From Treponema sp. (lineage in GTDB: Bacteria; Spirochaetota; Spirochaetia; Treponematales; Breznakiellaceae), in contig WRKT01000021.1 in the NCBI GenBank assembly GCA_009777995.1, forward strand, positions 1 through 42,754: a stretch of 42,754 bases of DNA, in the 5' to 3' direction. The notes under the pieces were generated by a model. It ran no database searches, was not told the origin of the DNA, and was given only the letters and a program-made list of their open reading frames with translations. Positions 8,289 to 16,393 of this stretch are shown here, piece by piece (within the stretch, counting starts at the first letter, position 1; every line of letters starts with the position of its first letter). Made by a program: the position numbers and the translations under genes.

Positions 8289-10649
8289 TCAAAAGCCCCT
8301 ATGCTCGGTTCTATTGATAATCTCGTTCTGCAGGGCTTCCCCAAGGTCATTGAAATAATCCGAGTAGCCTGCAACCCTTACAATCAGGTTAGAATACTTT
8401 TCGGGGTTCTTCTGCGCTTCCCTTAGGGTGTCCGCATTGCAGACGTTAAATTGAATATGATGACCGTCCATTCTAAAATAGGTGCGTACAAGTGCCATCA
8501 ACTTTTCGATTCCCTCTTCATCAGCTAGAAGGGAGGGGGTGAGCTTTTGGTTCAGAAGGGTGCCGCCTGTTTTGAGGTGATCCATTTTCGCTGCGGACAT
8601 AAGAACCCCGGTAGGGCCGAGCCTGTCAGCACCGTGGGCAGGTGAGATTCCTTCGGACTGGACCTCATGGGCCCCCCTGCCGTCAGGGGTTGCGCCTGTG
8701 ACTGAGCCAAAGTAGACGTGGCAGGTGGTCGGGAGCATGTCGATGTGGTAAGTTCCGCCGTTTACAGCGTCCCTCCCGTCGACCATGCTAAAGTACATAT
8801 TAAAGGCACGCACCATTAAATCGTCGGCATATTTATCATTATTGCCGTACTTCGGTGTTTTATTCTTGAATAATTGCCGCTGAGCTTCGTATCCCTTGAA
8901 GTTTTTACCTAGAGCATCTTGCAGCTTAGCCATCGTAATATTCTTATTATCGAAAACATTGTACTTAATCGAAGAGAGGCTGTCGGTAAGGGTGCCGATT
9001 CCGACCCCCTGGATATAACGGGTATTATACCTTGCACCACCTGCATTGTAATCCCGGCCCTTTATAATACAGTCGTCAATAATTGTAGAAAGGAAGGGGC
9101 AGGGCATATACTTTGAGTATAGGGTTTCAATCACATGGTTCCCTGCGATCTTAACATCGACAAAGTGCTTAACCTGTTTCTCGTAAGCAGTAAAAAGCTC
9201 GTCAAAAGTCTTAAACTTAGCCGGGTCGCCGGTCTTTGGTCCAAGCTGCTTTTTAGCGATTGGATCAAAACCGTTATTCAAGGTAATCTCCAGCACCTTT
9301 ACCAGGTTAAAATAACCTGTTAGCGCATAACACTCTTTACCGAAGGCCCCTGCTTCTACGCAGCCCGATGTCCCGCCATCCCTTGCATCTTCGATCTTCT
9401 TTCCGTGGCGAACGAGCTCTTCGACAACGGCATCCGCATTAAAAACCGATGGCTGACCCATGCCCTGTTTTATTACCTTGCAGGTGCGGTTTAAAAACTT
9501 ATCCGGGTTTTTCTTACTCAATTGGACATTACTGCTTGGCTGGACGAGCTGCATTTCACCGATTACATCAAGGACAAGATAGGTGACATCGTTAACGCCG
9601 TCACTCCCGTCAGCGGTAAGGCCGCCCGAGTTGATATTGCAAAAATCTGTATAGGTGCCGCTTTCTGCAAGGGTGATCCCCACCTTCGGAGGTGCCGGCT
9701 GGTTATTGAACTTTACCCAGAAGCATTGGAGCATTTCCTTCGCCTTCTCTTCGGTTAAGGTGCCCGCTTCCTTTTCCTTCTTATAGAAGGGATATAAATG
9801 TTGATCCAGCCTGCCCGGGGAAAATGCATCCCAGGTATTAAGCTCTGAAGTTACAGAAATATGAACAAACCAGTACATCTGCAGGGCCTCGAAGAAGTTC
9901 TCCGGTTTGTTACCGGGGATATTTCGGCAGTTCTTTGCTATTTCAAGCAGTTCTGCCTTGCGCCCCGGTTTTTTTTCGATCTTAGCAAGGCGCTCGGCTT
10001 CTTCTGCATAGCGCTTTGCAAAAATGATAATCGCATCGCAGCAAATTTCCATTGCCTTGAGCTGTTCCTGCCTGTCAAAGGCATTCGGATCTTTTACATA
10101 GTCTATCTTTTTTAATTCGGCCTTTATTGTTTTCTTGAAATCAAGGAAACCCTCTTCGTAAATTTTCCCGTCACAAACAGTATGTCCCGGGGCCCTCTGC
10201 TCCATGAACTCGGTATAGATGCCTGCCTCATAACAGGAGACCCATTCGGTGGTAACATAATTAAAGAGTTTGTCCCTAATCGATTTTCCCTTCCAGTACG
10301 GGATGATGACTTCTTTCTGGGCTTTCAGGGTTTCATCATCAACCCTAAAGAATACCTTTTCCCTGTCGTTAATAACCTTAAAGTCTTCAAGGGTATGACA
10401 GCAAAGCTCAGGGTAGGTGGGTGCTGCCTTTGCCTTATGGCCCTTCTCCCCGACTATAAGCTCCCCGTCATAAATTACAACGGTCTTCTTTTGACAGAGG
10501 GCCTTAAATGAAAGAGCCCTTAAAACCGGGATTGAAACCTTGCCTTCATATTGCTTATAAGTATCCGTTATGATCAAAGCCCGCTCGATTGACAGACTTG
10601 GAACTGTATCAAGGCTCTCCTGCCTTAATTTGCTCACCCTCTCAGTCAT
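8289..10649 (-). CDS. hypD: trans-4-hydroxy-L-proline dehydratase (glycyl radical enzyme)
   Basis: 786 residues, close to the ~789 of Clostridioides difficile HypD. It removes water from trans-4-hydroxy-L-proline to give 1-pyrroline-5-carboxylate. The radical cysteine and base are in GTSGCVEAGAFGKE (Cys430, Glu432) and the glycyl radical is Gly761 in RVAGYS. From memory, HypD uses His160, Asp278, Phe340, Cys434, Glu436 and Gly765. Here His156, Asp274, Phe336, Cys430, Glu432 and Gly761 all fall at a constant offset of four, which strongly favours HypD over pyruvate formate-lyase or glycerol dehydratase. It lies directly downstream of its activase. No proC is in the window to reduce the product. 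The symbol is unrelated to hydrogenase maturation HypD. Confidence 0.88.
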   Translation of the reverse strand: MTERVSKLRQESLDTVPSLSIERALIITDTYKQYEGKVSIPVLRALSFKALCQKKTVVIYDGELIVGEKGHKAKAAPTYPELCCHTLEDFKVINDREKVFFRVDDETLKAQKEVIIPYWKGKSIRDKLFNYVTTEWVSCYEAGIYTEFMEQRAPGHTVCDGKIYEEGFLDFKKTIKAELKKIDYVKDPNAFDRQEQLKAMEICCDAIIIFAKRYAEEAERLAKIEKKPGRKAELLEIAKNCRNIPGNKPENFFEALQMYWFVHISVTSELNTWDAFSPGRLDQHLYPFYKKEKEAGTLTEEKAKEMLQCFWVKFNNQPAPPKVGITLAESGTYTDFCNINSGGLTADGSDGVNDVTYLVLDVIGEMQLVQPSSNVQLSKKNPDKFLNRTCKVIKQGMGQPSVFNADAVVEELVRHGKKIEDARDGGTSGCVEAGAFGKECYALTGYFNLVKVLEITLNNGFDPIAKKQLGPKTGDPAKFKTFDELFTAYEKQVKHFVDVKIAGNHVIETLYSKYMPCPFLSTIIDDCIIKGRDYNAGGARYNTRYIQGVGIGTLTDSLSSIKYNVFDNKNITMAKLQDALGKNFKGYEAQRQLFKNKTPKYGNNDKYADDLMVRAFNMYFSMVDGRDAVNGGTYHIDMLPTTCHVYFGSVTGATPDGRGAHEVQSEGISPAHGADRLGPTGVLMSAAKMDHLKTGGTLLNQKLTPSLLADEEGIEKLMALVRTYFRMDGHHIQFNVCNADTLREAQKNPEKYSNLIVRVAGYSDYFNDLGEALQNEIINRTEHRGF

Positions 10650-10650
10650 T

Positions 10651-11496
10651 TTAGCCTCCTACTTTTGTTCGGAACTTTTTGCTGAATATTTCTAATAGTT
10701 CTTTCATATTCGGGCTCTCATCCCCGGGAAGCTCATCTAACTCATACTTCATTCCGAGCCTTTTATACTTATCGCCTTGAATATTATGGTAAGGCAAAAG
10801 GTGAACAATTTCAATGCCGTTTAAGCCTTTAATATAATCGAAGATACCTTTCATCTCAGCCGGATCGTCATTAAGGCCGGGAACCACGGGTATCCGGATT
10901 AAGATACGGGGCCTCCCTTTTTTCATACCCGAAAGGAGTTTAAGGTTCTCCAAAATAAGGTCATTCGGAGCGCCGCAGTATTTCTCGTGTTTTTTGCTGT
11001 CAATGAACTTGACATCATATAGAATATAATTCGCCATTTCTGCAGCTTTTAAGAGAAGGCCGGAATCACAGTGGCCGGAAGTATCTATGGCGGTGTTTAT
11101 ATAATCGTCTCTGCATTTTTCCAGAATCTCATAAAGGAAGTCTCCCTGAAAAAACGGCTCCCCGCCCGAAAAAGTAACTCCACCCCCCGACTGCTCAAAA
11201 AAAAGCAAATCCTTCTTTATTTCTTCCATTAATTTGGGCACAGTTACTTCATAACCGATTGTTTCCTTTGCGCCTGAAGGGCAGACTTCGCCGTGTCCTT
11301 CGAGGCCCTCGGCGCATTTCCCGCATTTTATGCACTTATGCGGATAGAACACCTGTTGAGGTTTAAAATCAAGACTTTCCGGGTTATGACACCAAATACA
11401 GGACAGGGGGCAGCCCTTGAAAAAAACCGTAGTCCTAATCCCCGGCCCGTCATGAACCGAGTAATGCATTATGTTAAAAATAACAGCATTATTCAA
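10651..11496 (-). CDS. Glycyl-radical enzyme activase (radical SAM), HypD-activating
   Basis: 281 residues. HDGPGIRTTVFFKGCPLSCIWC holds the CxxxCxxC radical-SAM cluster motif typical of PflA-type activases. FSGGEPFFQ is the SAM-binding GGE motif. Between them a short insert, CIKCGKC with a later VCP, offers four cysteines, enough for one auxiliary [4Fe-4S] cluster, where many non-PFL activases have two. It would abstract hydrogen from Gly761 of the adjacent HypD. The start is TTG 11496 with AGAGG upstream, two bases after the stop of the glycosyltransferase gene. One base separates its stop from the hypD start, so the two form one unit. Confidence 0.88.
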   Translation of the reverse strand: MNNAVIFNIMHYSVHDGPGIRTTVFFKGCPLSCIWCHNPESLDFKPQQVFYPHKCIKCGKCAEGLEGHGEVCPSGAKETIGYEVTVPKLMEEIKKDLLFFEQSGGGVTFSGGEPFFQGDFLYEILEKCRDDYINTAIDTSGHCDSGLLLKAAEMANYILYDVKFIDSKKHEKYCGAPNDLILENLKLLSGMKKGRPRILIRIPVVPGLNDDPAEMKGIFDYIKGLNGIEIVHLLPYHNIQGDKYKRLGMKYELDELPGDESPNMKELLEIFSKKFRTKVGG

Positions 11497-11498
11497 AC

Positions 11499-12293
11499 TT
11501 ACCTCTTAAATAACCGGTAAACAAGGAGCAAGAGGCCGAAATACATAAAGGGAAAAATTTTCAAGATCCTGAGCGGGTTTCGCAGGAAAAAACCTATACC
11601 CTCAAGTCCCTTATCAAAAACAGCATCTGTCGGGCGCTTCCTTTTATCTGCAAGTATATCAAAAAGATCGCTGCACCAGAGGCGAAAGCCTGAGTTTAGC
11701 TCTGCGGAATTTCTTGCAATCCACAGCTCTCCCCCCCTTACGCCCTTACCTGCAAGAAGCATATCAGGCAAAGATTTTCTTATCGCCTGAATAACTGCCG
11801 TCTCATCTTTTCTATAATTCCTTGCATCTGATCTTCCCACTATATTTAAATGCGGAAAAGTTGTACGCAGATTTTTTTCAGCCTTTTTAAGAACGCTGCC
11901 CGAGCCTCCAAGTAAAAATAGGGAGCCCTCCCTTTTTTCAAGAATTGAAAGGACATTAATTATGAAATCGAATGGCATATAGCGAACAGGCTTCTTCCCT
12001 GTTAAAAATTTCGCCCCGCTTATAATGCTTTTGGAAATCGGAATAACAAGAGCTGCCTTATAAACATACTCCCTATACTCGGAGTTCCTGCGTGCCTTTA
12101 GGAGGTCCCAAAGAGAAAGAAGGATGATATTCGGACTCTGATGAAATGGAGCTTTCTCGAGTCTCTTTGATTTAAAGTCTAAAATTATATCCGAAAGCAA
12201 TTCCCGGGGCAGAATATCAAGCGGAACATTCAAGAACAAAATTCTTTCGCTCTTCAAGTCCCCGCGCTCGTTATCCCCGCGCTCGATGTCCAT
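11499..12293 (-). CDS. WecG/TagA/CpsF-family glycosyltransferase
   Basis: 264 residues with the GT26 pattern: an N-terminal FLNVPLDILPRELL segment, the region PNIILLSLWDLLKARRN, a nucleotide-sugar region GSLFLLGGSGSVLKKAEKNL with NIVGRSDARNYR, and a C-terminal membrane-associating part (LRILKIFPFMYFGLLLLVYRLF). The usual G-x-P-x-QE motif is replaced by GKGVRGGELWIARN, so the acceptor site has diverged. Family members transfer N-acetylmannosamine-type sugars to lipid carriers at the inner membrane. The start could be ATG 12293 (40-base overlap with rsmE) or TTG 12257, which overlaps the rsmE stop by four bases (TTGA) and removes a repeated ERGD stretch. Confidence 0.72.
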   Translation of the reverse strand: MDIERGDNERGDLKSERILFLNVPLDILPRELLSDIILDFKSKRLEKAPFHQSPNIILLSLWDLLKARRNSEYREYVYKAALVIPISKSIISGAKFLTGKKPVRYMPFDFIINVLSILEKREGSLFLLGGSGSVLKKAEKNLRTTFPHLNIVGRSDARNYRKDETAVIQAIRKSLPDMLLAGKGVRGGELWIARNSAELNSGFRLWCSDLFDILADKRKRPTDAVFDKGLEGIGFFLRNPLRILKIFPFMYFGLLLLVYRLFKR

Positions 12294-13051
12294 GCATCGC
12301 TCTCCAAAAGTAAAATACGAATCGCCGCTATGCCATGCGCAGCGGCTGTTTCCGTTCTTAGAATTGTTTTGCCCAAAGTCAGCGGTTTAAATCCTATCGC
12401 TAAAAAGACTTTAAGCTCTTGGGGTGAAAATCCCCCCTCAGTGCCCACTGCCAGTGCAGTAAAGTCAGGCCTATTACCAAGATAGTCATGAAAGCATCCT
12501 TTTTCAAGGGGTTGTTGATGAAGAATTATTCCAAGGGGCTTTTTATACTTTGCTTTCATTTGTGTCCAATAATCTTCAATTTCTTTCAAGTCCACAGATG
12601 GCCGTATTCCGGTCTCTGTCAATGAGCCGCTCTGCTGCCTTGCCTCCCTGACTATTTTTTCCCAACGCCTGTGTTTTTCACTATTCGGCCTTGCTTCGCA
12701 GTATTCCCCAAGAAAGGGAATTATCTCGTTGACACCTGCTTCGGCAGCTTGCCGAACTATCAAATCCATTTTGCTTCCCTTGGGAAGGCCCTGGATAAGA
12801 GCTATTTGCGAAAGTCCCGGCTCCGTTCCGACTTCACTTACAGTATCCTCTTCATCAAAACACTCTCCCCTAAGGCTCTTCCCTTTTATGGAAAGAATAC
12901 GAACAGTAGTTTTCTTTCCTCCCGGAAGCAGTGCTTCAAAGCAATCACCCGTTTTTAATCGTCTTACCCGAATTAAGTAGTGATAATCCTCCCCATTTAA
13001 CCGAATCATTCCCTTTGAGTCAGGTTCATGGGGCAGGATAAATTGTTTCAT
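12254..13051 (-). CDS. rsmE: 16S rRNA m3U1498 methyltransferase
   Basis: 265 residues. N-terminal PUA-like domain (GEDYHYLIRVRRLKTGD) and a SPOUT/trefoil-knot methyltransferase domain. Signature motifs are GLPKGSKMDLIVRQAAEAGV, AVGTEGGFSPQE and LGKTILRTETAAAHGIAAI, the last forming the knotted SAM site. RsmE methylates N3 of U1498 in the decoding region of 16S rRNA. The protein is slightly longer than usual because of a Ser/Ala/Gly/Thr-rich tail (AWTSSAGITSAGT) coded by a short tandem repeat at 12259-12285. It lies 8 bases after the CtpA-type gene in a long minus-strand gene run. Confidence 0.93.
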   Translation of the reverse strand: MKQFILPHEPDSKGMIRLNGEDYHYLIRVRRLKTGDCFEALLPGGKKTTVRILSIKGKSLRGECFDEEDTVSEVGTEPGLSQIALIQGLPKGSKMDLIVRQAAEAGVNEIIPFLGEYCEARPNSEKHRRWEKIVREARQQSGSLTETGIRPSVDLKEIEDYWTQMKAKYKKPLGIILHQQPLEKGCFHDYLGNRPDFTALAVGTEGGFSPQELKVFLAIGFKPLTLGKTILRTETAAAHGIAAIRILLLESDAWTSSAGITSAGT

Positions 13052-13059
13052 CGTCTATA

Positions 13060-14523
13060 CTATGAGGCTATAAGGAAGGTCTCTTCCTCCCTCTCCTGCA
13101 GTTCCCTAAGAGTGGTAGAGTTCTGCATCAGGGCCCTGAAATTTTCTTCTCTTAGAATTTTTACCGCTTCCTGTAACTGCACATCGTATTCAAGATCGTA
13201 TACCGGCTCAATGGCAGTTCTATTCTGCTCGTTTCGGATTAACCTCGAGAGCAGGACCACATCAAGACCGTAATCCCTCGATAAAATCCTTGCAAAGTTC
13301 TCCCTCTGTGATGCAGTTGCATCAGGGTTTTCTGCAACAAAATCGATGATTCTTCTTGAATTAATAAGCTCGCCTAACTGCTCTGCATCCGTATCCGTGA
13401 AGTCAGGGAAATGTACCTCCCTGTCAGGGGGTACTCCGACACCGTCTATACTTGCATTGCTTGGGGTATAGTAGCGGGCCGTCGTCAGCTTAAAGCCGAC
13501 ACTGTCCAGGGGGTATACCTGCTGAACCGAGCCCTTACCGTGGGTTCTTTCTCCGACCAGAAAAGCCCTGCCCCTATCCTTCAAAGCACCCGCAACAATC
13601 TCCGATGCAGAAGCCGATCCCCTATTTATAAGCACTATTATGGGAATATCAGCCTGTACTATAGGACGGCCCCTTGCCTGAAAGACCTGGTTTTCCGTGG
13701 GTATCCTGGATCTGGTGCTTACCACGACCCCCCCGTCAAGGAAGAGACTGCTCACAGAAACTGCCGAGCTTAAAAGGCCCCCTGCATTGTTTCTTAAATC
13801 AACAATAAGCCCCCTATAACCATGGGCCTGAAAGTCATTTATCGCATCCCTCGTCCTGTCAACGGTCATAGGAGTAAAGGTGATAAGCCTTACGTATCCG
13901 ATATCATTGCCTATCATTGAGAATCTTACTGTCGGAACTTCTACAATTGCCCTTGTTAAAACGACAGGGAACTCAAGCCTTTCACCGCGGCGTATCAGGA
14001 TCTCCACATCGGTTCCCGGGATGCCTCTTAACCTTGACACAGCCTCGTCTGAGGAGAGCACGTCGGTATTTTCACCGTTAATCTGTATGATCTGGTCTCC
14101 GGGGCTTATACCGGCCCTCCAACCCGGGGTCCCTTCTATCGGGGAAGACACTTCAAGGAAGCTTGGCCTTCCGTCAACAGGTGCAGGCTTAAAGACATAG
14201 AGCCCGACGCCTCCGAAATTGCCCTGGGTGGTATTAGAGAGATTGCTCATTTCCGATTCGGGGAGAAAAGCTGAATGGGGATCTCCTAAGGAATTCAACA
14301 TTCCTGTCATAGCCCCCTCAAAAAGAATATTCGTGTCAATTTCCTCCACAAAGTTTCGCTGTATGAACTCGTAAACAGTCCCGATTACCGATACATGCCT
14401 ATTTGGAGGGGCCTGCTCCCTCCCCTGGGCAGAAACCCGGGGAGCAATTGAAACGATATATACGACATATAGCAAAACAATGGGGATTATCCATGCACTT
14501 GATACGGGAAATTTTCTTTTCAT
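13060..14523 (-). CDS. C-terminal processing protease, S41 family (CtpA type)
   Basis: 487 residues: N-terminal signal/anchor (WIIPIVLLYVVYIVSIAP), a helical region with GDPHSAFLPESE, a PDZ domain (about residues 95-190, SPGDQIIQINGENTDVL), and the S41 core with VDLRNNAGG, RGSASASEIVAGALKD (catalytic Ser) and GERTHGKGSVQ (catalytic Lys). The Ser-Lys dyad is complete, so it should be active in the periplasm, cutting protein C-termini. A final ~90 residues form a helical tail. It sits between a small unknown gene and rsmE with gaps of 8-14 bases, so it is probably co-transcribed with them. Confidence 0.9.
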   Translation of the reverse strand: MKRKFPVSSAWIIPIVLLYVVYIVSIAPRVSAQGREQAPPNRHVSVIGTVYEFIQRNFVEEIDTNILFEGAMTGMLNSLGDPHSAFLPESEMSNLSNTTQGNFGGVGLYVFKPAPVDGRPSFLEVSSPIEGTPGWRAGISPGDQIIQINGENTDVLSSDEAVSRLRGIPGTDVEILIRRGERLEFPVVLTRAIVEVPTVRFSMIGNDIGYVRLITFTPMTVDRTRDAINDFQAHGYRGLIVDLRNNAGGLLSSAVSVSSLFLDGGVVVSTRSRIPTENQVFQARGRPIVQADIPIIVLINRGSASASEIVAGALKDRGRAFLVGERTHGKGSVQQVYPLDSVGFKLTTARYYTPSNASIDGVGVPPDREVHFPDFTDTDAEQLGELINSRRIIDFVAENPDATASQRENFARILSRDYGLDVVLLSRLIRNEQNRTAIEPVYDLEYDVQLQEAVKILREENFRALMQNSTTLRELQEREEETFLIAS

Positions 14524-14537
14524 GAGTTAATTTTACT

Positions 14538-14897
14538 CTAAGCGCTTAGAGTAAACAAGAGGCCCATCGGAGGAGGAGGAACCGGGAGATAGGGCATTTC
14601 TTGATGAGCTCTGCTTGCCTCAAGGTATTGGAGCCTGCTTGCATCAACAATTGAATCAATACCGTCAAAAAAAACGGCATTCTCCTCCGCTTGATTCAAT
14701 CTTCCGATAAGCACGTCCAGGATATGAAGAGCCGAGATTGAAACCCCGCTGCTCCCCTCGGGTGCAGGTATACCTGCAACATGCTCAAAATTGGAATACA
14801 TCAGGGAAGAGGGGTCTACCGGAACGGGCATTTTTCCGCTGCCGGTTTGTGCAAAGTGAATACCGGGTATAGACATACTTGATACACTATGGACCAT
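14538..14897 (-). CDS. Conserved-looking hypothetical protein, 119 residues
   Basis: I do not recognise a family. It has no signal peptide or membrane segment. The N-terminal third is rich in Ser, Gly and Pro. The middle has an amphipathic helix (ISALHILDVLIGRLNQAEENAVF) and the end is proline-rich (MPYLPVPPPPMGLL). The ribosome site AGGAGGAGA lies just upstream of ATG 14897, which supports real translation. It lies between the sigma-factor gene (50 bases upstream) and the CtpA-type gene (14 bases downstream), so it is probably transcribed with both. Confidence 0.65.
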   Translation of the reverse strand: MVHSVSSMSIPGIHFAQTGSGKMPVPVDPSSLMYSNFEHVAGIPAPEGSSGVSISALHILDVLIGRLNQAEENAVFFDGIDSIVDASRLQYLEASRAHQEMPYLPVPPPPMGLLFTLSA

Positions 14898-14947
14898 ACT
14901 TCTCCTCCTGGTACTTTAAATATCGGTTTTTAATTAAAAAGATTTAG

Positions 14948-15832
14948 TTAGGCGATAAAACTCCTCAGCAATTCTGATTTTGCGGACTGCCTTAACTGTT
15001 TTAGGGCTCTTTTTTCAATCTGGCGCACCCTTTCCCTGCTCAAATTATGGCTTGCACCGATTTCCTTTAAGGACATCGGGTACTTCCCCTCTAAACCATA
15101 GCGGCAGCGGATTAATTCGGCATCTCTTTCATCAAGTTTTGCCACTTCTTCCCTTAACTCATCTCTTAGAACGCTGTTTATTGCGAGTTCTACAGGGCCC
15201 TTCCCCGATTCATCTTCGATAAAGTCTCGAATTACAGCCGCATTTTCGGATGGGATTACCGGTTCATCCATGGAAAGAACATCCCTTCGAATCTTCATCA
15301 ACTCATTAGTTTTCTTCTGCGAGAAGTCAAGGAATTCAGATATCTCCCTTATCTCATCACTGCTGTTTATGCCCACCCTGCCTGAAATTATCTGGCGGGT
15401 TCTGTCAATCCTGTTTAATTCAACGAGCTTATTCCCGGGAAGACGGATGATACGGCTTTTCTCGAAAATGGCCTTCATAATGGACTGACGAATCCACCAT
15501 ACTGCATAGGTGATGAACCTATAGCCCTTATCAACATCAAACTGCTTTGCCGCATGCATAAGACCAAGATTGCCCTCGCTGATCAGGTCTTCCATCGGGA
15601 GGCCCTTTCCCTGATGCTGCTTTGCTATTGAAACCACAAAGCGAAGGTTCGAGTTTATAAGCTTATCTCTTGCCTTTAAATCGCCCTTTGCAGCCAATTT
15701 CGCAAACTGTTCTTCTTCATCTTTTTTCAGTAATGGAATCTTATTTATCTCCTTTAAGTAAAGGAGCAGGGTATTTTCTTCGGCATTGTTTGGTCTTCCT
15801 GCCGAGCCGGTTTTGTTCTTTTTTGTTTTCAT
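14948..15832 (-). CDS. Sigma-70 family RNA polymerase sigma factor (RpoS/RpoD-like, no region 1.1)
   Basis: 294 residues with regions 1.2 (NTLLLYLKEINKIPLL), 2 (LINSNLRFVVSIAKQ, GLPMEDLISEGNLGLMHAAKQFD, YRFITYAVWWIRQSI), 3 and 4 (LKEIGASHNLSRERVRQIEKRALKQLR). The RpoD-specific N-terminal 1.1 region and the large non-conserved insert are missing. This makes it a group-2-type (RpoS-like) or short primary-type factor. ATG 15832 has GAGGAG 9 bases upstream. The promoter in front is a perfect sigma-54 consensus (15861-15876), so expression should require RpoN and an activator. It is divergent from groES. The RpoN-to-RpoS cascade of Borrelia is a precedent. Confidence 0.88.
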   Translation of the reverse strand: MKTKKNKTGSAGRPNNAEENTLLLYLKEINKIPLLKKDEEEQFAKLAAKGDLKARDKLINSNLRFVVSIAKQHQGKGLPMEDLISEGNLGLMHAAKQFDVDKGYRFITYAVWWIRQSIMKAIFEKSRIIRLPGNKLVELNRIDRTRQIISGRVGINSSDEIREISEFLDFSQKKTNELMKIRRDVLSMDEPVIPSENAAVIRDFIEDESGKGPVELAINSVLRDELREEVAKLDERDAELIRCRYGLEGKYPMSLKEIGASHNLSRERVRQIEKRALKQLRQSAKSELLRSFIA

Positions 15833-15860
15833 TTTCTTAATCTCCTCTTAACCCTATAGC

Positions 15861-15876
15861 TGCAAAATGCGTGCCA
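15861..15876 (-). promoter_or_regulatory. Sigma-54 (-24/-12) promoter of the sigma-factor gene
   Basis: Minus strand reads TGGCACG-CATT-TTGCA, an exact match to the RpoN consensus TGGCACG-N4-TTGCW. The -12 GC lies about 30 bases before ATG 15832. This puts the transcript start near 15850 and leaves a short leader that just includes the GAGGAG ribosome site. Confidence 0.8.
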
Positions 15877-16029
15877 AAATCAGAGGAAATTTCAGTTTTT
15901 TATTTCTTTACAATACAATGAATTATATTATTAATGATGATGATAAAAACCTCCCTGATCCCGAATGACCCACCATCCTTGCTTCTTGAATATTCAGGGT
16001 CAAAAATACTCCTGTTTTCTTACATGTAC

Positions 16030-16058
16030 TTGACCCAGAGGAAGAAGATTTGTATTAT
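16030..16058 (+). promoter_or_regulatory. Sigma-70 promoter of groES
   Basis: TTGACC (16030-16035), a 17-base spacer and TATTAT (16053-16058). A GGAGGA ribosome site lies just before ATG 16088. No CIRCE inverted repeat is seen, so HrcA control is not indicated. Confidence 0.7.
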
Positions 16059-16087
16059 CTAAAATAATATTAACAACGGAGGAAGAT

Positions 16088-16354
16088 ATGAAAGTGAAAC
16101 CTTTAGCAGACAGGGTCATCGTAAAACTGGACAAAGGCGAGACAAAGTCGGCAGGAGGAATCATCATTCCCGATACTGCACAGGAAAAAACCCAGATTGG
16201 AACAGTGGTCGAAATTGGGGATGATAAAGATGCGATTAAGGTCAAGACAGGGCAGAAGGTCATGTACGACAAGTATGCAGGGACCCAAGTAAAAATTGGC
16301 GGTGAAGAACACCTCATAATGAAAATGTCCGATATTCTTGCCATTATCGAATAG
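16088..16354 (+). CDS. groES: Co-chaperonin GroES
   Basis: 88 residues, full length for GroES. MKVKPLADRVIVKLD is the typical first strand. The mobile loop is GETKSAGGIIIPDTAQEK with the hydrophobic III that contacts GroEL. VGQKVMYDKYAGTQV-like and EEHLIMKMSDILAII sequences close the fold. It caps the GroEL chamber in the cytoplasm. groEL is not adjacent, and the next gene is a SPOR lipoprotein. Separation of groES from groEL is known in treponemes. Confidence 0.96.
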   Translation: MKVKPLADRVIVKLDKGETKSAGGIIIPDTAQEKTQIGTVVEIGDDKDAIKVKTGQKVMYDKYAGTQVKIGGEEHLIMKMSDILAIIE

Positions 16355-16393
16355 ACTTAAACAGGGGAGGGGGATTAAAAAGGAGGATCCTTT

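Noticed and set aside
8289-10649. Pyruvate formate-lyase or glycerol dehydratase
   Set aside because: PFL has adjacent active-site cysteines (CC), absent here. The set of substrate-contact residues and the C-terminal sequence fit HypD better than glycerol dehydratase.
16000-16087. CIRCE/HrcA operator before groES
   Set aside because: No TTAGCACTC-N9-GAGTGCTAA-type repeat is present; only a sigma-70 promoter is seen.
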